Positions 35,815-48,444 of a DNA stretch of 64,000 nucleotides are shown piece after piece (within the stretch, counting starts at the first letter, position 1; each line of letters starts with the position of its first letter). The notes beneath the pieces are model-generated. The model was not told where the DNA came from and did not search any database. It saw only the letters and a list, made by a program, of their open reading frames with translations. Origin of the DNA: Epiperipatus broadwayi (lineage: Eukaryota > Onychophora > Udeonychophora > Euonychophora > Peripatidae); contig JAQFVV010006294.1 in the NCBI GenBank assembly GCA_028023455.1, forward strand, positions 4,493,001-4,557,000, given 5' to 3'. The position numbers and the translations under genes are program-made.

Positions 35815-38280
35815 TGTGCCAGGCATTATCAAATGGCCTTGCACAAAATCTGCTGTAAAGAATATTACAGCAGATACATATATAGATTTGTACATATTAG
35901 GCACAACAAATATATAAATGTGCTATATTAATAATGGAAGTTGGTGTGAGCATTAAAATACCCCACACACCAATTTAAAGTAATATGAAATTGACATACA
36001 AAATATTGCATAATAAACTCATGTCTTTTTTTTTATTTTCCTTTTTGTATATTTTTTATGATATGTCATTATATGTAATTGTTTTTTTTTTATTTTCCAA
36101 CATACTTGTATATTTTTGTTAATTACTTTTTGAAAGATTGTAATTTTATTCCATAAGCAAGTAATGTTAATTGCTTTTGCAAAAATCTGATCAAAAGGGA
36201 AAAAAGGTTTGATAATGCTATAATTAAACTGTTATCTGTTTAAAAAAAATTCTTTTGAATTGATTTTGTAAGCAAGTGGTCTGGGTTATTCAAGATGGAT
36301 GTCAAACTTAAAATCTAGCAACTTAGAGATAAATTTATGGACTAGACCGCTGCTGACATTTTCTAAGAAATCTATTATATAGTTCTTTTAAGAACTCTTG
36401 ATTTCTTAAGAATTTAATAAACTAGTCAAGATAGAAAATGAACATTTGATAAAATTTATTATCATATACAAACAGAGGAAAATATGAAGCAATCTACCAG
36501 TGAGTCCAGTAAAATGACCGTGGGGTAGACAACCAGCCAGTGCACTGCTCTTTCTCTGTCCCAAGCCGCCAAGATGTGACCATGCCAATTCCAGCCTCCC
36601 ATGATGATGACAAATGCCGCCTTGCTAAATGGACGAAATCTTCACCACACAGCCAGTTAACTTGAAGCCCACTCAAGAGCCCAGAGGAGAAGAATGAAGA
36701 CGCAGATATAAGTTTATTTTAAGATATTTATTAATATTGAAATAATTAACTTTGATATTTCCGATTAGATATATTATTTTTTGTTATTATTATTAATCAT
36801 TTAAAAAAAGAGAGAGAGTCTCTCGCATATGTATATGAATTTGCGGTTATTACGGGCATAAGTGTTAAAGCTTTTACTTAAATCTTTTGAGTCAATTTTT
36901 CTATTTTCAATTCTAGTATTTTCAACAAAGATTGCAATGAGTTTCTTTTTTTTTTTGTTGTTGCTATTCATTTTCCTCTTGCTGTTACTCCTGGAATTCG
37001 TCATATATGAATATACTATATGTATTTGCGTACATATGCTTATAATATTCGGTAAATACGATATCTCATGCTGAATATCTAAAAATGTATTTAACCGTAT
37101 ATCCTTTTTAAGTTATTTTTTTTTTGTTACTGCTGCACCTTATGATGAGTGCCAGAAGGGATTGATCTATTATAGATTCCCTGTAAGCAAGTACTCTAAT
37201 AACTTTATATTTAAAGTAATAGTAAGTGTATAATTGTGATGCGCGTATATACATGTACAGGAATTTATCTATAGCAAGAGGGAAATAGATACAGTACCTT
37301 ATGGTGAGTACGATATAGTATCTGAGCCAATGCAACCTTGTTGACTTGTTGAAAAGTATGAAATTAGTGAAATATCTTATATTGCAAATATACGTATGCA
37401 TAGTTGTTCTTTTTTTTATTTGCTATCAATAAAAAGGTTTTAAAGTTATCAGTAAAAGCGTATGCCTGTATGACTGAAAATCTCATATCTGTATATCAAA
37501 TCACACACAGTAAAATTTATTTCTATTGGGTAAAAGGAGCTCAGACCACTTCCAGTACTTATAAACATTGTAAATAGCTTTAGGGATTTATTATTTTCTT
37601 ATTTAAAATTGTATTTATCTATTTCAACACCACGAATATATATATGGGTTTGTGATAATTAATTATTTAGTATTTTTGTTATTATATCATCATTAGTATG
37701 AAACGGTGGTGGGTATTTGGGATTAAATAAATATTTAATCATAATATTAAACTTGTTTCGTTTTCATATTATTATTTATATTGATCAAAATGTATTCTTT
37801 CCTTATCAACTACGTACCGGTAATAATCATTTAACTTACCCATTTGAAGACCCTAGATTGTAGAGTGACTGAGCTAGCCACAAAGGGATATCACTCTACT
37901 GGGGTGTTAAATCTTATTCTTATGCTCCGCTGAACATATGGTATTGCACATCCTTCTAGGAGGGTGAAAAATTCATTTTTTTGATTCTTTTCTAGAAGTG
38001 GTGTGCAAAAGTCTATTTTGTAAATAGATTTTTCAAAGGTGTGTACTTGCCATTGTTCTAAATATTTGGGCATTCAAATAAGATATCAACTAAAGGGTGT
38101 TTTTAACTGGAAGAGTCCTGTCAATCCACTCTTTCTATCAGTTTAGCTGGAAGCACCAATATATATGAGTACAGACAATCAGCTAGATTGATATCCATTT
38201 CTTTATCTGTTGAATCTTGGTCACTTCATGCTCAGTGCAAGATTAGGAAAAGAATTCCGCAGGGAGTATGGACTGTTACA
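35815..38280 (+). repeat. 3' LTR, 2466 bp
   Basis: It is a copy of the 5' LTR, about 203 bases shorter because of one internal gap near 36314 with short junction homology (AGC). Other differences are scattered substitutions and homopolymer length changes. It ends GTTACA, with ATATATAT following. Confidence 0.95.
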
Positions 38281-38869
38281 ATATATATGTAACTAAAATT
38301 CATATGGAATGAATATTTTGCATTGGTATTTATATAGACGTCTTTATACATAGTAAATATAGATTCAACTTGATTGTGATTCTTGTTTTGTGCATGCCCA
38401 TTTACACAGCCACTTGTGTTTAATTAAAAATATTTATAAAGTAATTAATTCTTTTCTATCATTTTTTTTTTTGTTATTGTGATATCGTGAATTAACTTTT
38501 TTCAAGTTTTTATCAATGCATCCCTCGTCTCAACTCCACTATATTGGAATCATTTACCATGCAAAAACTCAGTAAAAAATTTCTCTCAATATGCATGCAT
38601 TTCATAAACAACCTTTGCTCTTCGGGTGATCTAGAGATATTCTGAATTAATGTTTTAACTACAATATAAAAAAAATCTTTAAAAAACTCAGTAATGTTAA
38701 CTCATGTTATAAATATAAATAACTGGATAAACATTTATATTACGTTCTATATATTATTTTATATATTAAAATGTTTGTAGAAATAAATAAAAAAATAACA
38801 TTTATCAATTAGTTGGGTTTTTTTTTCACTTTACTAATATTTTAATTTGCGAAGTGCAGATAGTTGAAA

Positions 38870-39409
38870 ATTGAAATAAATCAAGATACTGCCAAGTCTC
38901 TAGTTCTCATTATAACACTTAACTGACAGCCAATCAGATGTCATAAATAGCTGTCCAAATGACATCCAAACCTAAATACACAACAAAGATTTTACGAGAA
39001 AAGGGCGGCCTCCCTTTTCTCTACTTTTCTTTCTATATATCTAAGCCAGTCTTAAGCATTTATTTAGGTTTGAAAGCTTGAAGCTTTAAATATCTCCACA
39101 ATTAACTCACTGAGTCTAAATCATAAATGTACAATGCGAAATCCTATGATTTACTACAAAGTAATTTTTTTTTTTTTTTTTAGAATACATAACAAGCAGT
39201 AAAAACATAAACTTTCAAACCTAAATGCTTACGACTGGCTTAGATATATAGAAAGAAAAGTAGAGAAAAGGGTGGCTGCCCTTTTCTCGTAAAATCATTG
39301 TGTGTTTAGGTTTGGATGTCATTTGGACGGCTATCCATGATATCTGATTGGCTGTCAGCTAAGTGTTATAACAAGCGCTAGAGATTTGGCAGTATCTCGA
39401 TTTATTTCA
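38870..39409. repeat. fold-back element, family C
   Basis: Inverted arms run in from 'ttgaaataaatcaagatact' at the left and its complement at the right. Inner parts carry 'ctatatatctaagccagtct' and its complement near 39030 and 39235. The flanks at 38828-38838 and 39410-39420 share ACTTTACTAAT, a possible 11-base target duplication. It shares the 'aagccagtcttaagcat' core and a 'ctcactgagt' centre with 50466-50923. It is non-coding. Confidence 0.85.
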
Positions 39410-39633
39410 ACTTTACTAATGTAAATATTAAATAATAACATTGCTTTATAGAGGGCCTGACTATCAATTTTGATGTCTAAGGCAAGTCTTTATAAAACTT
39501 GCATTTTAAAATTATTGAAACAGTTTATTTAAAATAGTTTATAGAATAAATGTAATAGGATAAAATATGAATTAAATAGAAACATATTTAATAAATATAT
39601 AAATAATATAAAAACTCTGTCAGATAATGAAAA

Positions 39634-39802
39634 TTATTCTACACTAATAACACATGATAAACAGAGCAGCCAAAATGCAAAAAACAATAATTATATGTCG
39701 CCATGATTCTGGTATACAGTACCAAAAGCACTTGGCAAATTGTTATTTATAATTAATGTTTTTTTGCATTTTGGTTGCTCTGTTTATCATGCTTTATTCG
39801 TG
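39634..39802. repeat. hairpin, about 46-base arms
   Basis: The arms at 39634-39680 and 39755-39802 pair through 'gataaacagagcagccaaaa' and its complement. The spacer is AT-rich. It is non-coding and of unknown family. Confidence 0.8.
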
Positions 39803-41037
39803 TTGGAGTCTTAATCTAGTTAATATATATATATAATATTGTAATGCCTATTTCAATTTATGGCCTGAGGTGGATGCTTTGTCATTTATAAGTAAATGTT
39901 TGAAATGTGGATAATGCTTAACCCTATATAATATTTTTTGACATATATTTATGATGCAATTTAATTTAAAAATTGTGCACGTTAAGATATCAACAAAAAT
40001 AATTAACACAAAAATTATAATAATTTAGTTATAAAAAGGGTAGTACCCTAATAAATCAAAAGAGAGAAACCTCATGATGACCCAAGTGAGTGAGATAAAT
40101 AGCTGGCTGAGAGATAATTCTTGATGCTATAAAAATAGGCATGTAGAAAATTTATGAATTCAGACTCATCTTTCTTTTTTTTTTTTTTTCTAAAACTATT
40201 TTTTTAAAGCATCGATCAAATTAGATTTAAATTCTTTCATGACCAAAATAGAATAACTTTTACCTAATCATTTGTGCTTCAAAAAATTTTGAATCTAATT
40301 TGATCAGTTATTTACTTGCTCATTTTCTTGCAATCCATGATATTTTTAAATCTCTATCAGCTCCACAGTTCTGTTTTCTTTAGCATCCCCTTTCTTCATT
40401 TATTGAGTTACAGGAAATACTTAACTCATACTAAAATAATTTTCCTCAGATTGGTGTTGCACCTGTATTTGGTTGATAAATAAACACGTGTAAATAGAAT
40501 ATATTTCGAAAATTATAAAAATCCTTATAATATTAATAAATCAATTTTTTATAAATGTTGAAAGTGTAATAACAATAAGTTAATAATGTTAGTAATAAAT
40601 AACTTAAAGTACTTCTGCTCTTTATATAATAGTTATTTTAAAATTTATTATTACTGTAAATAATTTATTTATTTTTATTGTTATTACTTTAATTGAAGTA
40701 TAATTGATGTTTGGTTTGATTTACATATGTTGAAAATGTAATATCTATATATAAACATTGAAATTCTCATAACTATTCAAACAATTATCTCATAAATTCA
40801 AGAACTCACAGAAAATCAAATAATCTTCAATAGAAATTAGCAATTTTTTTTATAATATGCAGTCATCATTTGAATTTCAGTATATATTATTGTATTAAAT
40901 GTGTATAAGCATTTAATATTTTGTTAATAAGATTCAGAGTCCAGAGAAATTATTAATGTATATTAAGATGTAAATGATCCCATTATATTAAAAATAGAAT
41001 TAATGTAAATCTACTATTATTAGGCATTGAAAATCTG

Positions 41038-41232
41038 TAATTGTGCAGAAGGAAATTAACCTCCAATAATGTGCTGTTTTATAACTATTATAAATCTCCA
41101 TGCACTCACCCATTCATCAGTAAGAGTTTTAAAAGCTTCAATGATTCACTTAAGCTTCTAAAACTTTTACTGATGGGTGAATAGTTATGAAACAGTGCAT
41201 GATCAGAGGTCAATTTCCTTTTGCACAATTAA
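41038..41232. repeat. imperfect hairpin, about 90-base arms
   Basis: The left arm starts 'ctgtaattgtgcagaaggaa' and the right arm ends with its near complement. The inner part 'cacccattcatcagtaa' pairs with 'ttactgatgggtg'. It is non-coding. Confidence 0.8.
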
Positions 41233-42415
41233 AAATAGAATTTAAATTTTTACCAGATTGATCACTTACTTTCTGGTAACTTACTGAATTTTAATTTTCA
41301 GATTTTTGTGTCAATAGTTTTCAACTTTTCTTTTTTCACATTTATTCTTTGTAATTTTTATCATCTTTCTCATTAAGTTAGGGTGATTTTTTTATTTTAA
41401 AATAATTTTTTATTTAAAATTTGTTTGTGCATTATTAAAGCAAAAAAAAATTATTATTTTTTTGGAAAAAATGATTGGATAACATTTGTCAAATTAATTG
41501 ATCACCAGCTATTAATTAACATCTTGATATTTGCATTGACCATCATGCTATAGGAAAAATTTACTTTGAACAACATCTTTTGTAAGATTTTGTATTAAGT
41601 CTTGCATGTCTTGAAATAAAATAATATGGCCTTGTAGGACATAAATAATTGTAGTTATTTCTCAAGGGTCATGTGAAAACTGATAATGGATCATTGATAC
41701 AGGATTCTTTACCCCTCAAACTGATCATACAATTTTTATGGTAAACAGCATAAAATGGTATGGCAATAATTTTATGAAGTCTGAAGATTAATTAGCAAAC
41801 AATACTCCGAAACATATTACTTTAATATTATTTCAAACAATAGCATATTTCATTTATTTACATAAATGTTGTATTTCTGTATTTTCAGAAAACTACTTGC
41901 CTCTTTTTCTCTCATTCAAAAAATATAATTAAATAGAATAAACTTTTTTATTATCATTGAGAGAGAATATTTACATTATATATATGTATGCTTCAATAAT
42001 TTGCTGGATGATCATTGATCAATCATTTTTCTACAATAAATATCATAAATAAATGTAATTAAAATTCATGAAATGCCAGAAATTATATATGTGATATTAT
42101 TAGTGTCTAGAAACTATGATTTTTAGATACTGTATTTAACATTTGGATAGTATGTGCAGAATAATCTGAAAATAACACTTAATTTTTTTTTATCTTTCTC
42201 TCTACATAATATTTCTATTTTGTTGTTGCATTCTTGGTTTTTTGGTTTTTTTAAAACTCATTTCAAGTAGCATATTTATTCATATGAAAATTAATGACAT
42301 TTTGAAATATGTGATTGTATATCTGTAATTTCAGTTGATATTTCATGATGAAGTTCAAATTTATTCAAACATGTACTATATATCAATTGTTTTCTAACAT
42401 TTTCTTTTACTATAG

Positions 42416-42579
42416 TGTTACGACGCTATAAATCTGAAAAATTTATTATAAATGGGGATGAAAAAATAAACAAAACCCTTGAAGTTATTGATGTTGGAAC
42501 AAGATTTCTATATCGAAATATAGGTAATATTGAAGACATTTCAGCACGTGGTCCAACTCTCTCAGTTATTTTAGTCATG
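42416..42579 (+). CDS. ADAMTS exon: spacer domain
   Basis: The exon follows ACTATAG and ends with ATG before gtaaga. After the shared Met codon it reads LRRYKSEKFIINGDEKINKT through DVGTRFLYRN and ISARGPTLSVILVM. The pattern 'G.FILNG......G..F.Y.R........GP....I.V.V' is the ADAMTS spacer beta-sandwich. It ends in phase 0. Confidence 0.94.
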
Positions 42580-45419
42580 GTAAGAGAATATTTTTTTAAT
42601 ATATCTGAGTATGTTCATAAATGCATGTATGTATGTATAGAATGATGAAATATCTTCATCACTTTATCATTTCTGAATTTATCTGTTATTGAGTTAAATT
42701 ATTAATGTCTTAAAAATAAATACAATTATAGTAAAATTATATCTTAACAATTTGAATAATCACTCACACATTATATTCTTATTTAAGTTTATGAAAATCT
42801 ACAACTAATGGTTTGCATGGGGGATATCTAAATTACTGTTTTGATATTATTTGGTATCTCTAATTCTGTATTTAGAATAAAATATATACAGAAGTAGAAG
42901 TAGTTAGGATATCTATAAGTAAAACTTTTGCCAAAACTTGGCCTATAATTATTGTTCATTGATTTGAGTCTATTCTCATTCAAAAATTTTTTTAATTCTT
43001 GGTACTATAGAATAATATTTGGAAATTTCAACAACTTTTTTACTTTAGTATGCTAACATATTTATGTTAAGCTGTTAAAGATTTTGACTTTTTTTTTTTT
43101 TAAGAATCTGAATATTCTGCATAAATAAGCATTCTTTTAAAAATACATCTTGTCAATACTTTTTGATATAGAGATTCAGCTATGTTATCTTAATGTAGAT
43201 GTTTAAATATTAGTTATGGCAAAAGTATTACAACTCGGCATTCTGAGCAGTTAGACATCGTTCACATGCTAATAATTCTGCTAAGATCATGAAGACATGC
43301 TTAACATTAAATACATTAATATTAATATTAACAAATATTAATCACTGAATATTATGAAAAAAAAAATAATAATTTCATTAGTTTCTCAGAAGTTTGTGCA
43401 GTTTTCATCCGTCAAAGTGATAGCTGAGCACAATAAGTCTATTTATTTGACTAAACAAAGAGGTTTTTTTTATTTTTCCCAATTTATAAATCACTCAAAG
43501 CATTATGTAGCAAAATATTAAGAAAATAAGTTTAATTAATTTTATTAGACATGAAGCATTGTTTACAACAAACTTTTACGATATCTACGAACTATTTTTT
43601 GAAGATATCCCAAAAGTATTATGATTTTATTACTAATCTGTAAGCACTAAAGAATTTTTGAATTTAAACAATGCACATTTAAATGATATGATATAAATTT
43701 AATGATAGTTTATTCAATGGCTATTAAACTTCTTTATCACAAATATAAAATTATAAAAACAGCAGAGAATTGGGGTTTTTTTTTCGCAACAAAGATAATC
43801 TTAAGTAAAATATTCTTAAAAAGACTAATTTTGAATTCAGTCATTTCTCTCATTGATATTTATGCAATTCTATCCTATTGCCTTTAGTTATAGATATGAA
43901 AGAAATACCTATTTTAGGTATTATTAGTTTATTAAAAGTGTGCTCTATTTTCTAGCAAAACTTTTTTAATAAATAAGTATACAAAATATGCAAGAAGTAA
44001 GGTGCCATAAATAATTTATATTATTTTATTTTAGATTGATAGATTATTTAATATAGTTTATATTTTTTGTTGCAAATACAGTAAAGTTGTCTCATTTTCT
44101 TTCTAAAAACACCCAAGTCTCGGAACATTTATTCTTTCTAATTGTGCCTCAAGTTTATTTTTAGTCTTTTCTAAGAAGCTTTTTCATTCTGAATAGAATC
44201 CATATAATGTGCTTCATCTATTTGAGTGCTTCAAAATTTTCTGAATTTTAACTTTCAAAATGCTCTAGTATCAACTTATTGTTTTGTAGTATATCTATTT
44301 GTGTTTGATAATAAAAAATAAAACTCCTTAAAAACTGTCAATAATCAATAAATAATTGATGATGTTCACCAGCTTTATTATACAGGGGAAATTAAAAAAC
44401 TATTACTATAAATTTTCTTATAAAATTGTAAAATGTTTAAAAAAACAACAACAAATATTTCTTAGGGTTATTCTGTTTAAAGAATTACCAAGAAACTAAT
44501 TATTCATTAAATCACAAATTTTCAATTATACTATATATGTATAAACTACTTTTCAACAAATCATATTTTAACAAATTTGCCAACAATGCCTGATTTCTCA
44601 TATCATTGCCAATCTATTGGTCAGATATTTCCACAGAATTTGACTTACATAATAATATATTCAGTTTCTTCTTGAATAAGTTTATATTTTCAACATTACA
44701 TATTTAATAGCTTATAATTATAATTATTATAATTTTTATATCAAACGACTTATATGAAGATTAATGTAATGACTTTCATAAAAAATAAAAGATTATTTAA
44801 ATACTTTTGTAATATACTGTAACTATTTTTTTTTTTCCTTATATATATATTTTTAAAAAATAACATTGGATGGTTAGTTAGATTGGCTATGGGATGGATA
44901 CTGGAAAAAAAAATTCTCTATATATGTGAATATTGCCAGTTTCACATGTACTAATAACATAATTTCCTTAGCATAGCTATAAAATTGTCATTTACTTCAT
45001 CTGTAGGTAATTTTTAATTTTTATATTATGAGGTGGATATGAACCTTTTTATAAGATGAAAAAAATTGCTAATTCTTGTTGAATATAATAAAATCATGTT
45101 TTAAAAAATTAATAAGTTTTCATGACTTTTAAAGTCAGAGACTCACAAGTTGATTGTAAATTATTCCTTTCAAATTTATGCAAATTTATCACTTCAATAT
45201 ATACTTATATTTAAGATTTTTTTGAAAAAAAAAATGTTTTGTTTTGTTTTTAGAAAAATAATTTCAGAAAATGCAAACGTTTGAAAAATTTAAGCCATAA
45301 GGAAGTTTATACTTTCAATAATGAAGAAAATTTCTTAAGAAAAGACAATAATATAAATTCAGAAATATTTATTTATTATATATATAAAAATATTGTTCAT
45401 AATAAACTTAATGTAATTA

Positions 45420-45850
45420 GAAGCACTTGAACTCAGACTTTTAAGCTCCCTAACAGCTATGCAATTCATCTTATATAACTGATACCCATGACCACATTCA
45501 TGTGAAAAAAATAAATGATCTCCAATACATGTATTTCTGGACCAGCACTCATCAGTTGATCCAGATCACTATGTCCCACATATATATACAATCAGTGCTC
45601 AGTTTATATTAATATAGAAAATCTTCAAACTTTAATCAACAAACTTCAATCTTCCCCACCCTCCAACTCTCCAGCCATCCATATCATTGAAAATCTGATG
45701 ATGGAACAATTGATGAGTGCTGGTTCAGCATGAAATAATGTATATTAAAGATCATTTATCTTTTTCACATGTATGTCATCATGTGTACAGTTATATAATA
45801 TGGATTGCATAGCTACAGAGAGCTTGAAAGTGTGAGTTCAAGTCCTGCTA
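45420..45850. repeat. fold-back family B, internally deleted copy
   Basis: The left arm (about 45425-45715) matches the left arm at 13335, including 'gccatccat.tcattgaaaatctgatgatgga'. The right side is only about 130 bases, from 'gatgagtgctggttcagcat' to the tRNA-like end 'gtgagttcaagtcctgct'. The centre of the right arm is missing. Confidence 0.75.
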
Positions 45851-45885
45851 ATGACATCATTTGTAAATGACTCATATTATATGTA

Positions 45886-46300
45886 ACTTGAAGAGGAAGT
45901 AACTGAAACTTCCAGTGAGTTATATCAGTCCATCTTTCACCTGTAGTTTTATCTTATCACATTCATCCATCATCCCAGAAGTTAGACCAACTTCTCACAC
46001 TACATACTACAGAAACATACTCTTCCAAGTGATCCATATAGCATGTAACAATTTAACTTCATATGCACATTAGTAAAAATAATGCATATAAGAAGTTAAA
46101 TTGTAATATATGCTATATAGATTATATTTGTAATGTATCTATAGTGTGAAAGATTGTCTGACTTCTGGGCTGATGGATGGTTGTGATAGGGTTGAATTAA
46201 AGTGAAAGATGCATTGATAATAAAAAAATCCTTGCAAACATTATATAACTCATTGGAAGTTTCAGTGACTTCCTGTTCAAGTGACTTATCATTTGGTAAC
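45886..46300. repeat. imperfect hairpin, about 200-base arms
   Basis: The arms at about 45886-46075 and 46080-46300 pair through 'ggaagtaactgaaacttcca' / 'ggaagtttcagtgacttcct' and 'catcatcccagaagtta' / 'gacttctgggctgatgg'. The centre is 'gcacattag...aatgcat'. It is non-coding. It adjoins family B but has a different sequence. Confidence 0.8.
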
Positions 46301-46613
46301 TTTTTCAAGAGATTGAAAGTAGTTTGGGCACCAAAATAATAATCAGCATTCAACTAATCCATTCAAGTGAAATATTCTTCATTCCCCCTCCCATTTTTAG
46401 CCCAATGAAAAAATTGGCAAACTCAAGATATAATTATTTCTGAATCAATTCCCAACAAATTAAAAAACAAAACAAAGGAACTTTAGAACATAAATTGATT
46501 TATTATTGTTATGATTAGTATCAAAAACAGGTTTATTTAACTATGTTTACAATAAAGAAAAAATTATAAAATAACATTAAATTTGGCAATACATTTATAA
46601 ACCATTAAATTAC

Positions 46614-48077
46614 TTAATGTCCAATATTAATAAGATTCCATGTGGAATTTGCTATTAGGTGAGGAGCTAACTTCAAATCTCTTTCTTTGATATCTTTTAA
46701 TTTTTGTAAAAAAATTAATGTTGGATCAGGTATAACAGACTTGAAGATTATGAAGCATTTGACAAACCATAGACAGAAAGTGATGAAAGTTGCACTTCTT
46801 ATAATTGCAAAATCCCCATAAGCAAAACCTTTTATGAGTGTGTTGATAATTGGATGTTTTGGTGTATAAATTTTATTAATCAATATTCTACAGCCCTGAA
46901 GAGAGGAACAATTGTTGAAAATGTGAAATATGGTATCATCCTCCCTATGGCAGAGTGAGCAAACAGGGTCCAAAGATGAAAAACCTCTATACATCACAAG
47001 AAAGCCCCGAAATGAAATTATAAGAGGAGCTGACTCTGCACAATGAATTGTAGGAATTGAAGTAGGAGACACACCTTTAATCAGTGATAATTTAAATAGA
47101 GCAGAGTTTGTAATGACTTCAGTATTTGCCCTTTTTTCCAATATATATTTGAACTCTGAAATTAAACCATAAGGTTTTAATAATTTTTGGAGATCATGTT
47201 GCCCGAAATTCAAATAACAGTTTCTTATATGGCCTGATAAGATTACTGGCCTGTTCATGTTTACATTAACCACTATTTTGTTGTTAATGATTTTAAGAGA
47301 ATTTAGTAAAATGCTTTTCTGTAGAATATTATGACATTGAATTATAAGATACCTATTATTTGGGTGATTTAGCAATTGATAAATATGAAACCATAATTTT
47401 TTTTCAGTAATTTCTTGGCAAAAATGATCAACAGGAAATCTAAAAAGATCTTTGTTTCTGTTTGTAACTGCCAGAACAATTGATTTTTCATTAGTGTAGT
47501 TGATGAAAGATCTTAGAAGCTGATCAGGGATAGATTCATTAAACTGAGAAATAATACTATTGATTTCATCTTGGTCTAAGTTATCCACCGAGGCTGAATC
47601 ATTATTAAGAATATTTTGCAATGAGGGAGATGTATCTTCATCACAAATATTGAATATATCATTATTAGATAAAGAATTGTTATCATGATTAATTCCTGAT
47701 GTATTACATGGATTTAAGAGTAGATTAGCATATGATTCTTTTTCAGAGTTGCTTATAACTGAAGGTGATTGAAGCAGTGAATGATTTATCTCATTACCTG
47801 ATTTCTTATTGGATATATCAAAATTAAAACTAGATTTAATAGTATTACATTTGTTATAAACAAATGAATCATTTTTAGCATTTGTAATATTATTTTTATC
47901 AAGTTGTGGGAAATCTTCTCCTTCCATAATGTCATCATTTTGCACAAAATCATTGGATTTATTTTGTAATAAAAAAGTATCTTTCTTAGAAATAAATTTA
48001 TTCATTTTAGCAACATTTTCATTTAATGATTTATTAAAAACAGAACTTTTTTTATTCTTTGAATTTCTTAAAAGCAT
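46614..48077 (-). CDS. antisense intronic ORF, 487 codons, possible LINE ORF1-like or domesticated protein
   Basis: An uninterrupted reverse-strand ORF, by far the longest in the window. Residues 1-170 are rich in Asn, Ser and Lys and look disordered, with a MEGEDFPQLDK motif (about residue 50). Residues about 215-370 are ordered and include NRYLIIQCHNILQKSILL and LLKPYGLISEFKYIL. That pattern ('LL..YG.I....') recalls the RRM-like part of LINE ORF1 and ZCCHC3-type proteins. At about 373-390, CSLCHREDDTIFHIFNNC gives C-x2-C-x8-H-x4-C, like the zinc motif after LINE RTs. A hydrophobic C-terminus follows. No RT lies downstream on the same strand. TTTATT (AATAAA on this strand) at 46532 could be a poly(A) signal. 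The function is unknown. Confidence 0.6.
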   Translation of the reverse strand: MLLRNSKNKKSSVFNKSLNENVAKMNKFISKKDTFLLQNKSNDFVQNDDIMEGEDFPQLDKNNITNAKNDSFVYNKCNTIKSSFNFDISNKKSGNEINHSLLQSPSVISNSEKESYANLLLNPCNTSGINHDNNSLSNNDIFNICDEDTSPSLQNILNNDSASVDNLDQDEINSIISQFNESIPDQLLRSFINYTNEKSIVLAVTNRNKDLFRFPVDHFCQEITEKKLWFHIYQLLNHPNNRYLIIQCHNILQKSILLNSLKIINNKIVVNVNMNRPVILSGHIRNCYLNFGQHDLQKLLKPYGLISEFKYILEKRANTEVITNSALFKLSLIKGVSPTSIPTIHCAESAPLIISFRGFLVMYRGFSSLDPVCSLCHREDDTIFHIFNNCSSLQGCRILINKIYTPKHPIINTLIKGFAYGDFAIIRSATFITFCLWFVKCFIIFKSVIPDPTLIFLQKLKDIKERDLKLAPHLIANSTWNLINIGH

Positions 48078-48111
48078 TGTTATAACTTCAGCATTGTTAT
48101 CGCTAACTTTT

Positions 48112-48444
48112 TTAACTCTGACTATTTTTAACTTGATTATTTTTAAAATTTGAAACTATCTCTGTGACATTGTTATCATTTGATGAAAGTTGTTCAAACT
48201 TTTGGGATTCATTTAATAAAGGTAGATCTTTGTTATCAAACAAGTTTTCAATTGAGGAAGAGAGAGAAAAAGATTTCTTAACATTTTTCTTCTTTGTAAA
48301 TGTTCTAAACTTAGATTTAATAACGGATTCCATATTTCCTTCTATTTCTTTCTTACTTGAGCTTGAATTCATTAATTCCTCTGAAGCCAGAGAACTATCT
48401 TTAAACATATTTACTGTGAAGTTTGTACAGCAAATAATAATCAA
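48112..48444 (-). pseudogene. N-terminal part of the antisense ORF, in another frame
   Basis: A 110-codon reverse frame directly upstream of the 487-codon ORF, in a different frame. It is Ser/Lys/Asn-rich like the start of the next ORF (SKKEIEGNMESVIKSKF, FSLSSSIENLFDN). The two frames are both open across 48085-48150, so a single indel could have split one protein of about 600 residues. Alternatively it is unrelated. Confidence 0.45.

Larger units (their letters stand above)
27640..38280 (+). mobile_element. Ty3/gypsy LTR retrotransposon, structurally complete, coding decayed
   Basis: About 10.6 kb: 5' LTR, primer-binding site, 1.4-kb leader, gag, pol (PR-RT-RNase H-IN), polypurine tract, 3' LTR. 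Both LTRs begin TGTGCC and end with TACA. The flanks are AT repeats (ATAT on both sides), so a 4- or 6-base target duplication fits but is not diagnostic. It lies in the same orientation as the host gene. Coding regions carry several frameshifts and stops and the integrase has lost a catalytic Asp. The pol order RT-RH-IN places it in Ty3/gypsy. No env-like frame is visible between IN and the 3' LTR. Confidence 0.95.
27337..42415 (+). other. ADAMTS intron, 15 kb, with a gypsy element
   Basis: GTAAAT donor and ACTATAG acceptor. From 27640 to 38280 it is occupied by one LTR retrotransposon. Beyond that lie three hairpins (38870-39409, 39634-39802, 41038-41232) and a small inverted pair near 40211-40310. 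I see no gene in 40320-41030 or 41240-42410. Confidence 0.8.
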
